Shown here: positions 8,590 to 17,111 of the stretch, one piece after another
Numbering within the stretch: the stretch's first letter is position 1
How the letters are laid out: every line of letters begins with the position of its first letter
Assembly: GCA_965242805.1 (NCBI GenBank)
Contig: CBDETD010000002.1
Span: forward strand, 3,224,001-3,288,000
Direction: 5' to 3'
Length of the DNA: 64,000 nt
From: JANQEU01 sp965242805
Lineage (GTDB): Bacteria > Bacteroidota > Bacteroidia > Cytophagales > Cyclobacteriaceae
The notes under the pieces: generated by a model
Told to the model about the DNA's origin: nothing
Databases searched by the model: none
The model's input: the letters and a program-made list of their open reading frames with translations, nothing else
Position numbers and translations under genes: made by a program

Positions 8590-9717
8590 TTATCCAAGAA
8601 TATCGATATTTTTCTCTTTACAGATCTTCTTAAGTTCATCCGGCCAGATTGAAACAGTGACTTCTCCAAGATGAGCCGTTCTGAGTAGATACATGTAAGT
8701 TCTTGCCTGACCAATTCCTCCACCGATACTTAGTGGGATCTCGTCATTGAGTATGGCCTGATGATAGGGAAGCTCAAGGAATTCAAGCTGACCAGAGGCT
8801 TCCAATTGAGATTTCATTGAGTCTTTGGTTACACGAATTCCCATTGATGTTAACTCATGACGTCGCTGTGTTACTGGATTCCATACCAGGATATCGCCGT
8901 TGAGCCCATGCATCAATTCTCCGTCAATCTCAATAGTAGGACTGATCCAATCGTCGTAGTCGGCAGCTCGCATTTCATGAGGGTAGCCATCTTTCAAAAC
9001 CCAGCCGATACCAATAATAAAAATTGCAGGGTGATCCTGTAAGATTTTTGTTTCACGTTGTTTTCGTGGCAGGTCAGGATACATATTTAGAATCTCCTCA
9101 GCATGGAAAAATTCCAGTCTTTCCGGAATTTCAGGATATTTAGGATCATTCAATTCAGGAAATTTTTCCTTTACCACCTGTCCCGCGCTATATATGACAG
9201 CCCAGATCTTTTTCACCGTATCCTTCAAGTAGTCCAGGTTCCTGTCTTTTTCCGTAATCCTCTTTTCCCAATCCCATTGATCTACATATGAAGAGTGATC
9301 ATGATCTAGGAAGTAATCTTTCCTGACTGCTCTCATGTCCGTATTAATCCCCTGTCCCACCTGGCATCCAAACTGGGCAAGGGCCATTCGTTTCCATTTG
9401 GTTGCTGCCTGGACCACCTGAGCTTCAATTCTTTTTTCTAACCCAAGTCCTGCGGGGAATTCAACTGGAGTTCTCGAACCGTCACGATCAAGGTAATCGT
9501 TTACACCGCTATCCTTACTAACGATTAATGGGACCTGGACCATTTGAAGGTTGAGTGCTTGGGCAAGGCCTTTTTCAATAAAGTCTTTTACCAAATACAA
9601 TGCTTCCATTCGCTTTAATGGGGGAAGTAATGCTGAGTAATTATCTGGAAGGACTTTTTTGACTTCTTCGTACGTACTAATGCCGGGTCCGGCAAGATCC
9701 AATTTCTTGTCGTGCAT
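8590..9717 (-). CDS. asnA: Aspartate-ammonia ligase (asparagine synthetase A)
   Basis: AsnA makes L-asparagine from aspartate, ammonia and ATP, releasing AMP, and folds like a class II aminoacyl-tRNA synthetase. The 375-residue protein shows VSKDSGVNDYLD near the aspartate-binding region, the central GINTDMRAVRKD and VDQWDWEKRI motifs, and the C-terminal SIGGGIGQARTYMYLL signature. It is slightly longer than the E. coli enzyme (about 330 residues), as is usual in Bacteroidota. It starts at ATG 9717. It is cytoplasmic and monocistronic, with a long empty region upstream. Confidence 0.95.
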   Translation of the reverse strand: MHDKKLDLAGPGISTYEEVKKVLPDNYSALLPPLKRMEALYLVKDFIEKGLAQALNLQMVQVPLIVSKDSGVNDYLDRDGSRTPVEFPAGLGLEKRIEAQVVQAATKWKRMALAQFGCQVGQGINTDMRAVRKDYFLDHDHSSYVDQWDWEKRITEKDRNLDYLKDTVKKIWAVIYSAGQVVKEKFPELNDPKYPEIPERLEFFHAEEILNMYPDLPRKQRETKILQDHPAIFIIGIGWVLKDGYPHEMRAADYDDWISPTIEIDGELMHGLNGDILVWNPVTQRRHELTSMGIRVTKDSMKSQLEASGQLEFLELPYHQAILNDEIPLSIGGGIGQARTYMYLLRTAHLGEVTVSIWPDELKKICKEKNIDILG

Positions 9718-10135
9718 GGGGTGTCAATTTTAGGTTAATAATTCTTAGGAAGGATTTGGGTAGATCCAGTCCTAAATCATTAAAGAAATATAGTAAAGTT
9801 TGAGTCACACAAAGGGTGACAATTCTCAGTAGGTTAATTGAAAATTCTCGCTAGTCTTCGTCATTTTTATTTAAAAAACATATCTCTTCTCGGAATTGAG
9901 CAGTTCGACTTCATAAATTGTTAGCTAATCCAATATTCACAAGAATCCCAAAGGGAGTGAGGGAATCAAAATTTTTGTAGGGGGCTTAAAGCTTTGCCCA
10001 ATCCATAACTTCAGTCACAGGAGGATCGCTGAATAAGTATAAGGTGGAGATTTGGTATCAATCGCCTCCGAACGATGGACATGTCCTTCCTATCCTGTAA
10101 AACGTAACTGAAAAGGGCTTTTATTTTAGTATTAT
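9718..10135. other. 418-bp gene-free region between asnA and acr3
   Basis: No reading frame with recognisable protein features, no tRNA and no clear hairpin with a T-run is visible. The part next to 9717 should carry the asnA promoter and the part next to 10136 the 3' end of the acr3 transcript. I see no copy of the hairpin repeat found elsewhere in the window. It may hold a decayed gene or a small RNA, but nothing in the sequence supports either. Confidence 0.5.
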
Positions 10136-11167
10136 TTAAATACGATAGTATTTTCGTCTTAAACTTATCGCCACTCTTACCAACAAGATTAAAGCTGGCA
10201 CTTCCACCAAGGGTCCGACTACTCCGGCAAATGCTTGACCTGAATTTAATCCGAAAACCGCTATTGCGACAGCTATTGCCAATTCAAAATTGTTGCCGGC
10301 AGCAGTGAAAGCAATAGAGGCATTCTTATCGTATTCGGCTCCTAGTGCTTTACTCACAAAAAAACCAATCAAAAACATCAAACTGAAATAGATTAAAAGT
10401 GGAATAGCAATTCGAATCACATCCATTGGAATTTGTATGATCAATTCACCTTTTAATGAGAACATCAAGATTATAGTAAACAATAAAGCGACCAACGTAA
10501 GGGGTGAAATCCTTGGGATAAATTGTGATTTATACCACTCTTCTCCCCAAATTTTTACCAGGATGATTCTAGTAAGCATACCAGCCAGGAAAGGAATGCC
10601 TAAATAAATCGCTACACTTTCTGCAATGGTTGCAATTGAAATGTCAACAATAGTTCCCTGAAAGCCAAAAAGAGGTGGTAGTTTGGTAATGAATAACCAA
10701 GCATAAAAACTATAGCAGAAGACTTGAAAAATACTATTGAGGGCAACTAATCCCGCACCATATTCAATATTTCCTTCTGCCAGATCATTCCATACAAGTA
10801 CCATGGCAATACATCTGGCCAAACCTATCAATATCAATCCGACCATGTATTCAGGGTAATCCTTCAAAAAGGTAAGAGCCAACAAGAACATAATTATTGG
10901 CCCGATTATCCAGTTCAGTACAAGGGAAATGGATAAAATTTTTACATTTCGGAATACTTTGGGAAGTAGTTGGTAATTCACCTTTGCCAAAGGTGGATAC
11001 ATCATTACAATAAGTCCCACGGCAATTGGAATGTTCGTAGACCCTCTACTAAATGAGTTGGTAAAACTTGCAACTGTTGGAAAATAGTAACCAATACCTA
11101 CTCCCAAGGCCATGGCCAGGAATATCCAAAGTGTGAGATATTGATCAAGTACACTGAGTTTCTTCAT
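10136..11167 (-). CDS. acr3: ACR3-family arsenite efflux permease
   Basis: The 343-residue protein with about ten membrane helices extrudes arsenite (and sometimes antimonite) using the proton-motive force. It carries the family signature GLARCIAMVLVWNDLA, including the essential Cys119 in helix 4, and the late helix AFTAAGNNFELAIAVAIAVFG. An arsR regulator gene lies upstream on the same strand with a 120-bp gap containing an operator-like repeat, so acr3 probably has its own ArsR-controlled promoter. No arsenate reductase (arsC) is in the window. The call is certain at family level. Confidence 0.96.
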   Translation of the reverse strand: MKKLSVLDQYLTLWIFLAMALGVGIGYYFPTVASFTNSFSRGSTNIPIAVGLIVMMYPPLAKVNYQLLPKVFRNVKILSISLVLNWIIGPIIMFLLALTFLKDYPEYMVGLILIGLARCIAMVLVWNDLAEGNIEYGAGLVALNSIFQVFCYSFYAWLFITKLPPLFGFQGTIVDISIATIAESVAIYLGIPFLAGMLTRIILVKIWGEEWYKSQFIPRISPLTLVALLFTIILMFSLKGELIIQIPMDVIRIAIPLLIYFSLMFLIGFFVSKALGAEYDKNASIAFTAAGNNFELAIAVAIAVFGLNSGQAFAGVVGPLVEVPALILLVRVAISLRRKYYRI

Positions 11168-11252
11168 GAATTTCTCTTGACATCAAGTTTCCAATTAAGG
11201 ATTCCTCTTTGGACGACTCATTAATGGAAAAGAAATACTTATCTACTACTTT

Positions 11253-11271
11253 ATTGCTATATTATGATTAA
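11253..11271. promoter_or_regulatory. Candidate ArsR operator upstream of acr3
   Basis: ATTGCTATATTATGATTAA lies 86 bp upstream of the acr3 start, in the gap between arsR and acr3. It differs at one of 19 positions from the element directly upstream of arsR (11624-11642). Recurrence at both promoters of the same small regulon is the main evidence that ArsR binds here. Confidence 0.6.
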
Positions 11272-11287
11272 TAAGATAAAATTTTTT

Positions 11288-11617
11288 TCAACATTGAGTT
11301 ACCGTATCATCAAGTTGCTTAAATATTTCCTCAAATTTTGATTTGATCAAGGTCCATACCTCTCGATTAATACAATAGTTAACACTTGTTCCCTCAACGG
11401 TTCCCTGAATCACACCAATATTTTTTAACTCCTTCAAATGTTGCGAGACAGTAGCCTGAGCTAGCCCCAATTCTTCGACCAGATGACTATTAACACATGC
11501 CTTAGCCTTTAATAAGTGCATAATAATTGCAACTCTTGCTGGGTGCGAGAAAGCCTTTCCGAAGATTGCAATCTCGTTATGTTCATCCGTATAATTCTGT
11601 ACTTTCGTTACCCCCAT
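11288..11617 (-). CDS. arsR: ArsR-family metalloregulator
   Basis: This 109-residue winged-helix repressor has the recognition helix region GLAQATVSQHLKELKNIGVIQG. It is expected to repress itself and acr3 and to release DNA when arsenite binds. The classical ELCVCDL cysteine pair in helix 3 is not present; only Cys41 is near it, with Cys82 in the wing region and Cys109 at the C-terminus, so the sensing site must be built differently, as in several other ArsR subtypes. The ATG start has a 19-bp operator-like element only 7 bp upstream. The spacing to acr3 suggests coordinated but separate promoters. Confidence 0.92.
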   Translation of the reverse strand: MGVTKVQNYTDEHNEIAIFGKAFSHPARVAIIMHLLKAKACVNSHLVEELGLAQATVSQHLKELKNIGVIQGTVEGTSVNYCINREVWTLIKSKFEEIFKQLDDTVTQC

Positions 11618-11623
11618 AATTAT

Positions 11624-11642
11624 ATTGCAATATTATGATTAA
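11624..11642. promoter_or_regulatory. Candidate ArsR operator upstream of arsR
   Basis: ATTGCAATATTATGATTAA lies 7 bp upstream of the arsR start. It contains the perfect dyad ATTGCAAT and, with its left flank, a longer imperfect palindrome. It matches the element before acr3 at 18 of 19 positions. The position fits autorepression. Confidence 0.6.
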
Positions 11643-11761
11643 AGGTTAAATTATCAAAGAATTGTACCAAGAGATAATTTAAGTAGTCGGTTTTTCAATC
11701 TTGAATTAATAAGGAGCCCCAAAGTAGCTTACTTAATGAAAATCTAGGTGATAAAAGCTTC

Positions 11762-12682
11762 CTAGTACTTCTCATACCAGTCAAATCTTTCTTGAATAAT
11801 GTCTTCTTTCTTTTCCTGAATGAATTTCAGGTACGCTGAAGCAATGGGTGACAGTTCCTTATCTTTTAACCAGATCAAGTTCCAGTGGGTAATGATTGGA
11901 AGGCCTTTAAGTTGGATAATGTTAAGATCTTCGTTGTTTAGTTCGTTTTTGATACCAATAAGAGGTGTTATGGAATAGCCAAGGCCGGCAATCATGGCTT
12001 GTTTAACTGCCTCATTTGATGTCAGTTCGATACTCTTTTTTACATCAAGGCCATTTCTTCTGATAAATCTTTCCATAGCCTGTCGAGTTGCTGACCCCTT
12101 TTCCCGATATATTAATGGGAGTTGCTCCACCGTCCTCAAATTCATTCTGTTTCTTTCCTTTGAATCAATCCCTCCCACTAAAAACAGTTTGTTTTGCATT
12201 AGCTTAACGCTGTTGACCTTTAAGTTCTCTGGCAGAACAGAGACCATTGAAAAATCCACTTCGTTTTTTTCGAGACTTTCGGTGACTTTAGCTTTATTGG
12301 TGACATCCATTATCAAATCAATTCCGGGGTATTGTTTTAGGAAATCCGTCAGGAAATAGGGCATTACATATTTTGCCGTTGAGACAACAGAGATCTTAAG
12401 TGATCCAACCAGGTGGCCTTTGTAAGCCATTGTACGGTGCTTTATGTGATCAACTTCCTCAAGTATTTTTCTGCTGGCCTGAACAATCTCCTCTCCGAAG
12501 TCTGTGATGTACAACTTCCTTCCCGCAACTTCTGTGAGGGGAATATCAAATTGATTTTGAAGATTTTTAAGTTGAATCGACACTGCGGGTTGAGTTAAAT
12601 GAAGCTCCTCGGCTGCTTTAGTAATACTCTGTTTTTCAGCGACTTTCACGAAGATCTGCAACTGGTGAAGTGTATAATACAT
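11762..12682 (-). CDS. LysR-type transcriptional regulator
   Basis: The 306-residue protein has an N-terminal helix-turn-helix (LHQLQIFVKVAEKQSITKAAEELHLTQPAVSIQLKNL across residues 5-41) and a periplasmic-binding-protein-like effector domain from about residue 90, as in the CbbR/CysB-like group. LysR proteins usually control the divergent gene; here that is the unknown small protein and SbtA-type bicarbonate transporter starting at 12761. The 78-bp gap holds a perfect 10-bp inverted repeat with a 10-bp spacer. CbbR and CmpR regulate carbon-concentrating genes in autotrophs, so a bicarbonate-status sensor is a reasonable inference, not a proven one. Confidence 0.93.
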   Translation of the reverse strand: MYYTLHQLQIFVKVAEKQSITKAAEELHLTQPAVSIQLKNLQNQFDIPLTEVAGRKLYITDFGEEIVQASRKILEEVDHIKHRTMAYKGHLVGSLKISVVSTAKYVMPYFLTDFLKQYPGIDLIMDVTNKAKVTESLEKNEVDFSMVSVLPENLKVNSVKLMQNKLFLVGGIDSKERNRMNLRTVEQLPLIYREKGSATRQAMERFIRRNGLDVKKSIELTSNEAVKQAMIAGLGYSITPLIGIKNELNNEDLNIIQLKGLPIITHWNLIWLKDKELSPIASAYLKFIQEKKEDIIQERFDWYEKY

Positions 12683-12689
12683 AAATGTA

Positions 12690-12719
12690 TATTTATATTA
12701 AATATATAAAATATAAATA
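12690..12719. promoter_or_regulatory. Inverted repeat between LysR gene and transporter operon
   Basis: TATTTATATT (12690-12699) and AATATAAATA (12710-12719) are perfect inverted repeats separated by 10 bp, so the half-sites are about two helical turns apart. It lies between divergent starts at 12682 and 12761. The layout suits a LysR-type tetramer site, but the AT-rich sequence makes chance palindromes more likely. Confidence 0.45.
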
Positions 12720-12760
12720 AAACTATATGAAAAGTCTGACTCACTTTTGCAAAAAAAACA

Positions 12761-13117
12761 ATGTACAAAATGAAAAGACGTGTCCACGAATTTGATCTCA
12801 TCAACACTGTTTACTCACCAAAGGAAGCCAGGCAGGTAATGGTAAGGCTGATCAACGATAAGATCAACTTTCTAAACCTGAAGGTACTTAGCCTGTATGA
12901 GCGTTATAGCGGTGATCCGGCACACCTGGAAAAAAGGATTGCCGAGTTGAATGAAGCGGAGAAGTATTTGGTCGATGTTCTAAATGGGCTTGAGAATGAC
13001 AGCTTTGAAGTTGATATCAAGTGCCCCGTGAAATTCAAGATCAAGCGAACCAAGAGAAAGTCTCGTGCTAAATCTCAAGTGACGGCAGTTGTTGAACAGG
13101 AAAACATTCACGCTTAA
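12761..13117 (+). CDS. Unknown 118-aa protein coupled to the SbtA-type transporter
   Basis: I do not recognise this family. The protein is helical and charged with no signal peptide or membrane segment. Residues 1-80 suggest a helical hairpin or coiled coil (AEARQ/LNEAEKYLVDVLNGLEN type heptads), and the C-terminal part (about 92-108) is strongly basic (KFKIKRTKRKSRAKSQ). Its stop and the ATG of the transporter gene share a base (TAATG), so the two are translationally coupled. In cyanobacteria SbtA is controlled by the PII-like SbtB; this protein shows no PII T-loop or ferredoxin-like pattern, so any similar role would be by a different fold. The ATG at 12761 is clear. Confidence 0.75.
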   Translation: MYKMKRRVHEFDLINTVYSPKEARQVMVRLINDKINFLNLKVLSLYERYSGDPAHLEKRIAELNEAEKYLVDVLNGLENDSFEVDIKCPVKFKIKRTKRKSRAKSQVTAVVEQENIHA

Positions 13118-14079
13118 TGAGCCTGGATCTTCTGATCGAAAACTTAAGTAATCCTGCATTACTTTTCTTCTTTCTGGGGATTGTAGTTGTTCACCTGAAA
13201 AGTGATCTGGAGATACCCCCTAACTCTTCAAAATTTATTTCCCTTTACCTATTGTTCTCAATTGGTTTCAAGGGAGGACAGGAGTTAGCACATAGTCAAT
13301 GGGATTTGGCAATACTCTGGTCACTGCTTTTTGGTGTATTACTGGCATTGACCGTGCCCATGTACTCATTTTTCATATTGAAACGTAGAGTCGGAGTATA
13401 CAATGCCGGGGCTGTGGCTGCGGCATATGGGTCGGTCAGTGCTGTAACTTTTGTTACTACAGTCTCTTTCCTTGAAATGCAGGGAGTAAACTTTGGTGGT
13501 CATATGGTAGCCGTTATGGCACTAATGGAAGCGCCGGCCATAATCATTGGAGTTCTCCTCATTTGTCTATTTAAAAACTCCAGTTTAAAAGATGTCCCCT
13601 TCTCACAAACCATAAAACATTCCCTCACCAATGGAAGTGTGCTTTTAATTCTAGGCAGTTTGCTAGTGGGCTTACTGGCGAGTGAGAACCAGGCTGAAGG
13701 GATTAAACCCTTTACAACAGATATTTTCAAGGGATTCCTGGCTGTTTTTCTCCTTGATATGGGTATTACCAGTGGAAAAAAGCTGTCAGGTCTATGGCAG
13801 AATGGTTGGTTCCCTTTCTTTTTTGCTGTAGTCATCCCATTTGTCAATGGTTGTCTTGTTGCTTTATTGAGTGGCATGGTCACATCAAATGTTGGGGATC
13901 AGCTTTTGTTTGCCATTCTAACGGCAAGCGCATCTTATATCGCTGTACCGGCAGCCATGAAGATGGCAGTACCCAAGGCAAATCCGGGATTGTATATTCC
14001 AATGGCCCTCGCCATTACCTTCCCCTTTAATATTACCCTTGGCATTCCTATTTACTTTTATCTAATCCAAACTTTTTGA
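13117..14079 (+). CDS. SbtA-type sodium-dependent bicarbonate transporter
   Basis: This 320-residue inner-membrane protein has about ten helices in two inverted halves. Family landmarks are the GFKGGQEL motif (residues 50-57) and the repeated-half GSVSAVTFVTT and ASASYIAVPAAMKMA stretches, in which small hydroxyl and Gly residues line the Na+/HCO3- sites. Cyanobacterial SbtA is a high-affinity Na+/bicarbonate symporter. In this presumably heterotrophic organism it would supply bicarbonate to anaplerotic or biotin-dependent carboxylases. It starts inside the stop of the upstream unknown gene, and LysR is divergent from the pair. The YitT gene follows 28 bp downstream. Confidence 0.88.
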   Translation: MSLDLLIENLSNPALLFFFLGIVVVHLKSDLEIPPNSSKFISLYLLFSIGFKGGQELAHSQWDLAILWSLLFGVLLALTVPMYSFFILKRRVGVYNAGAVAAAYGSVSAVTFVTTVSFLEMQGVNFGGHMVAVMALMEAPAIIIGVLLICLFKNSSLKDVPFSQTIKHSLTNGSVLLILGSLLVGLLASENQAEGIKPFTTDIFKGFLAVFLLDMGITSGKKLSGLWQNGWFPFFFAVVIPFVNGCLVALLSGMVTSNVGDQLLFAILTASASYIAVPAAMKMAVPKANPGLYIPMALAITFPFNITLGIPIYFYLIQTF

Positions 14080-14107
14080 TTTCCTGGCTTCAAATCTGAT
14101 TCAAATT

Positions 14108-15007
14108 ATGAGAAGGTTTTTTTCCAGGAATCTGTATACCTACATCAACGAGTATGTCCAGATTGGTGTGGGAGTTTTGCTGGCCAGTATTGGTTTGAAA
14201 GCATTTCTTCTTCCAAATGGATTTCTTGATGGCGGCGTTACAGGAATTGCGATACTGATCAACAGCCTTTTTCAGTTGAACATTTCTATTCTACTGGTCA
14301 TTTTCAGTTTACCATTCCTTATTCTTTCCTATTTCACCGTATCAAAAAGGATTTTATTCAAATCAATTGCTGGTATCTGTGGTCTGGCCATTTCCATTCA
14401 TTATGAGACCTTTGAAGTAATCACTGAAGACAAACTCCTGGTTGCGATTTTTGGGGGATTGTTTGTCGGTATGGGTATTGGCATAGCCATTCGGAATGGA
14501 GCGGTACTGGATGGCATTGAGATATTGGGAGTTTTTCTGAACGATCGGTTCGGGATCGATATTGGGAAGATAATTTTGACGTTCAACGTCATTCTATTCG
14601 CAATTACGGCGACGGTTGCTTCTGTGGAAATTGCCATGTATTCTATCCTCACATTTATCGTTACTGCAAAAGTGACTGATTTCATTATTGAAGGATTTGA
14701 GGATTTTATTGGGGTGATGGTTGTTTCGAAGAAAAATGCGAAAATCTCTGATGCGATCATCAAAGACCTTGGAGCAGGGATCACAGTATACAAGGGTGAG
14801 CAAGGTATTGGAAGCCAGGGAGTGATGAATGAATTTAAGATCATTCATACTGTAATCAATAGGATTGATATTAGGAAAATCCATCGAATTATTGATGCAA
14901 TTGATGAAAATGCTTTCATTGTAGAATTTGATGTGAACAATGTCAAAGGAGGTGTGCTAAGGAGATACTTAAGCAGGAAAAAGCATCGTCAGGTGCAATT
15001 TGCATAA
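14108..15007 (+). CDS. YitT family membrane protein (DUF161 + DUF2179)
   Basis: The 299-residue protein has five or six N-terminal membrane helices beginning with GVGVLLASIGLKAFLLPNGFLDGGVTGIAIL, the first YitT repeat, and a second repeat NGAVLDGIEILGVFLN. The cytoplasmic C-terminal DUF2179 domain (about residues 215-290) contains ITVYKGEQGIGSQG and DENAFIVEFDVNNVKGG. The transport substrate of the family is unsettled. It is close behind the bicarbonate transporter gene on the same strand and could belong to that operon. The neighbour at 15029 converges with a 21-bp gap. Confidence 0.92.
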   Translation: MRRFFSRNLYTYINEYVQIGVGVLLASIGLKAFLLPNGFLDGGVTGIAILINSLFQLNISILLVIFSLPFLILSYFTVSKRILFKSIAGICGLAISIHYETFEVITEDKLLVAIFGGLFVGMGIGIAIRNGAVLDGIEILGVFLNDRFGIDIGKIILTFNVILFAITATVASVEIAMYSILTFIVTAKVTDFIIEGFEDFIGVMVVSKKNAKISDAIIKDLGAGITVYKGEQGIGSQGVMNEFKIIHTVINRIDIRKIHRIIDAIDENAFIVEFDVNNVKGGVLRRYLSRKKHRQVQFA

Positions 15008-15028
15008 ATATTATTGTGTGCCCCCGTG

Positions 15029-17026
15029 TTAGTTAAATTCGACAACGGTGGGTTCTCTCAAATCAAAATCCTGGATTGGTTCACTTACTTTTGTTGAAAA
15101 AACAAAGTCTGTAGGACTCATATCAAAAGGGGCATTGGGATAGTAACCAAACCGGAACTGTATGGTGTTAAATGCCAGGTTCTCGTTACGTAGTCGGATA
15201 CCACCTCCCAACGCACCTTGCATCGGGCCGGAAAATGGTAATCCTGATAGGAATCCAACATCCATGAAAGTGAATGCAACAAGTCTAAATCCAAGAAAAT
15301 ATATAGGAGTAAAAAAGACAGATTCCTGATCAATAATAAACCTTCTTGTTCCGGAATGTTCTACACTTCCATATCCCCTGATCCCAAAGGGATCATCAAA
15401 GTCAATGATTTCGCGATTAGCTCTTCGGATCCCTACTGTGTATTTCATATTCAGGAAAAATCGGATTTTCAAGAAATGATAAGTATAAAGCCGTGTGAAA
15501 TAATTGAATTTCGTTTGCATAACGCCTTGCTCCACATCTCCATTATTGTAGAATCCACCATAATCAATTTCCCCCCTTAAATATCCGAAATGGGGAATGA
15601 AATCCCCTTTGGTGAACTTCACTCCCAGGTATTTCCTATTCTTGAACTGACCGAATTCCTGTCCGACAGTCAGTTGCAGCAAATTGCCGGCAGGTATGTC
15701 TTCTGTTCTACCAAATAGATTCACCAGGACGTCCTTGTAATAGTGTCTGGATGAAAGACCTACACTTAACAATATCCTTGTTCGATTATGGAAGGGTTCA
15801 TTGTTGTTTTCACTGACCTGAGGCCTTTCGGAAAAAGCCACACGGTTCAGTCTAATGGCTGCCAACATTCTCCATCTTCGCAGATCGAGAAATGCAGGAA
15901 GGTCGCTAATTCCATTGAATGCACGGCCGATCCAAACGTCTTGAGTATTTCGGATACTTTTTATGATAGTAGCCTGCGGATCTTCCGCATTGGATCCTAA
16001 CTTCTGCCCATTCGGAAGTACTATATCACGAAAAGTATATCGACTAAACTCTCCTCCTCCGGCATAAAGTGTATTAGGAGTCACGAAATCACGAAATAAT
16101 AACACTCCGGCCCCGCTTTTGGAGAAACTTTCGGCAACATTGATCCAAGAGTCAACAAATGTTCCTCGAATATTTCGGATCTTCAAATAAGAATCATGAC
16201 TGACATCTCTGTCCCTGTCATTGAAGTTCAATTCAGTTTGGAATTCATGGCCCGTACCGAAAATATTTATGTTGCTAAACCCAAAACTGTTTCCAGATAT
16301 GATACTAGGACTGAAATCTATTCTTAAGGGAAAAACGTCTTTGGTGACAACAGCCACATCCGCTCTTCTACCGGATCTTTTCGCTACCATCAGTTTGGCA
16401 TCCTTGATGTAGGGTAATTGTCTTAATATTCTTTCACTATCCGCAGCTTCTGCTGGTTTGAGGATATGGCCTTCCTCCAGTAGCAGGTTATGATAAATGA
16501 TCCTGTTGTGAGTATTGACATGTAGTTTGTTTAAATATAGAAGGGGCTTTTTGGCAACTTTTGCAGTGTCCTTAATATTGGTTCCGAATATGTCGAGTTT
16601 TTTAAGGTGAATGCTGGAGACAGTCCGATTACGATATGGGCGGAAGTAGTTCATCCCAGATTCTACCTGGGTCTTTGGTTTGGAAGATTGATCCTTTCCA
16701 AAAGCCACCTTGTAAAGTGTACGATTTATTCGATTATCTTTTCTTTTGAGACGTTTTTTGATCTTCCCATAGAATTTATCGGATTGTTCTGTGGTGTTCC
16801 ACCGGGATTGAAAATAGTCAACAGTGTCGGCCAGGATAAGAACAGTATCCGTTCGGCAATAGATAGTTTTCCCACCAAAAGTGATGTAATGATCTTTCTT
16901 AACTTTTACACTGTCGAAGTGGACTTCCTCCTGTCCGTAAAGATCGAAAGGTCCAATTTGGATGAGAATTAACAGTATAAAGTGTGAGTATCTTGTGATC
17001 AAGAAGGCGAATCGTTTTTGGACCAT
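15029..17026 (-). CDS. BamA/TamA-like outer-membrane protein with POTRA-type domain
   Basis: The protein starts at ATG 17026 (a TTG one codon earlier is possible) with a signal peptide of about 30 residues. A POTRA-like domain is visible at about residues 140-215 (SSIHLKKLDIFGTNI ... ILRQLPYIKDAKLMV), followed by a long beta-barrel region with alternating aromatic residues, turns, and the late GIRGYGS motif typical of Omp85 barrels. The Omp85 superfamily inserts or exports outer-membrane proteins, or forms pores. Only one POTRA is evident and no bam partners adjoin, so this is not the essential BamA; a TamA-like or lipoprotein-surface role is possible. The gene is divergent from the tricorn-type protease gene. 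Confidence 0.8.
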   Translation of the reverse strand: MVQKRFAFLITRYSHFILLILIQIGPFDLYGQEEVHFDSVKVKKDHYITFGGKTIYCRTDTVLILADTVDYFQSRWNTTEQSDKFYGKIKKRLKRKDNRINRTLYKVAFGKDQSSKPKTQVESGMNYFRPYRNRTVSSIHLKKLDIFGTNIKDTAKVAKKPLLYLNKLHVNTHNRIIYHNLLLEEGHILKPAEAADSERILRQLPYIKDAKLMVAKRSGRRADVAVVTKDVFPLRIDFSPSIISGNSFGFSNINIFGTGHEFQTELNFNDRDRDVSHDSYLKIRNIRGTFVDSWINVAESFSKSGAGVLLFRDFVTPNTLYAGGGEFSRYTFRDIVLPNGQKLGSNAEDPQATIIKSIRNTQDVWIGRAFNGISDLPAFLDLRRWRMLAAIRLNRVAFSERPQVSENNNEPFHNRTRILLSVGLSSRHYYKDVLVNLFGRTEDIPAGNLLQLTVGQEFGQFKNRKYLGVKFTKGDFIPHFGYLRGEIDYGGFYNNGDVEQGVMQTKFNYFTRLYTYHFLKIRFFLNMKYTVGIRRANREIIDFDDPFGIRGYGSVEHSGTRRFIIDQESVFFTPIYFLGFRLVAFTFMDVGFLSGLPFSGPMQGALGGGIRLRNENLAFNTIQFRFGYYPNAPFDMSPTDFVFSTKVSEPIQDFDLREPTVVEFN

Positions 17027-17057
17027 CAAAATACCAAATATTTCAATGTCAAAATAG

Positions 17058-17078
17058 ATGTAATTACATTATTACATT
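17058..17078. promoter_or_regulatory. Palindrome plus tandem repeat in a divergent promoter region
   Basis: A perfect 12-bp palindrome ATGTAATTACAT (17058-17069) overlaps two tandem copies of ATTACATT (17063-17070 and 17071-17078). It lies in the 85 bp between the BamA-like and tricorn-type genes, where both promoters must be. The binding protein is unknown, and the AT content weakens the inference. Confidence 0.3.
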
Positions 17079-17111
17079 ACTTTTATCGATCATCATAAAT
17101 CAACATTACCC

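Noticed and set aside
9718..10135. Decayed gene or small RNA in the gene-free region
   Set aside because: No frame shows family motifs and there is no hairpin plus T-run that would mark a small RNA end.
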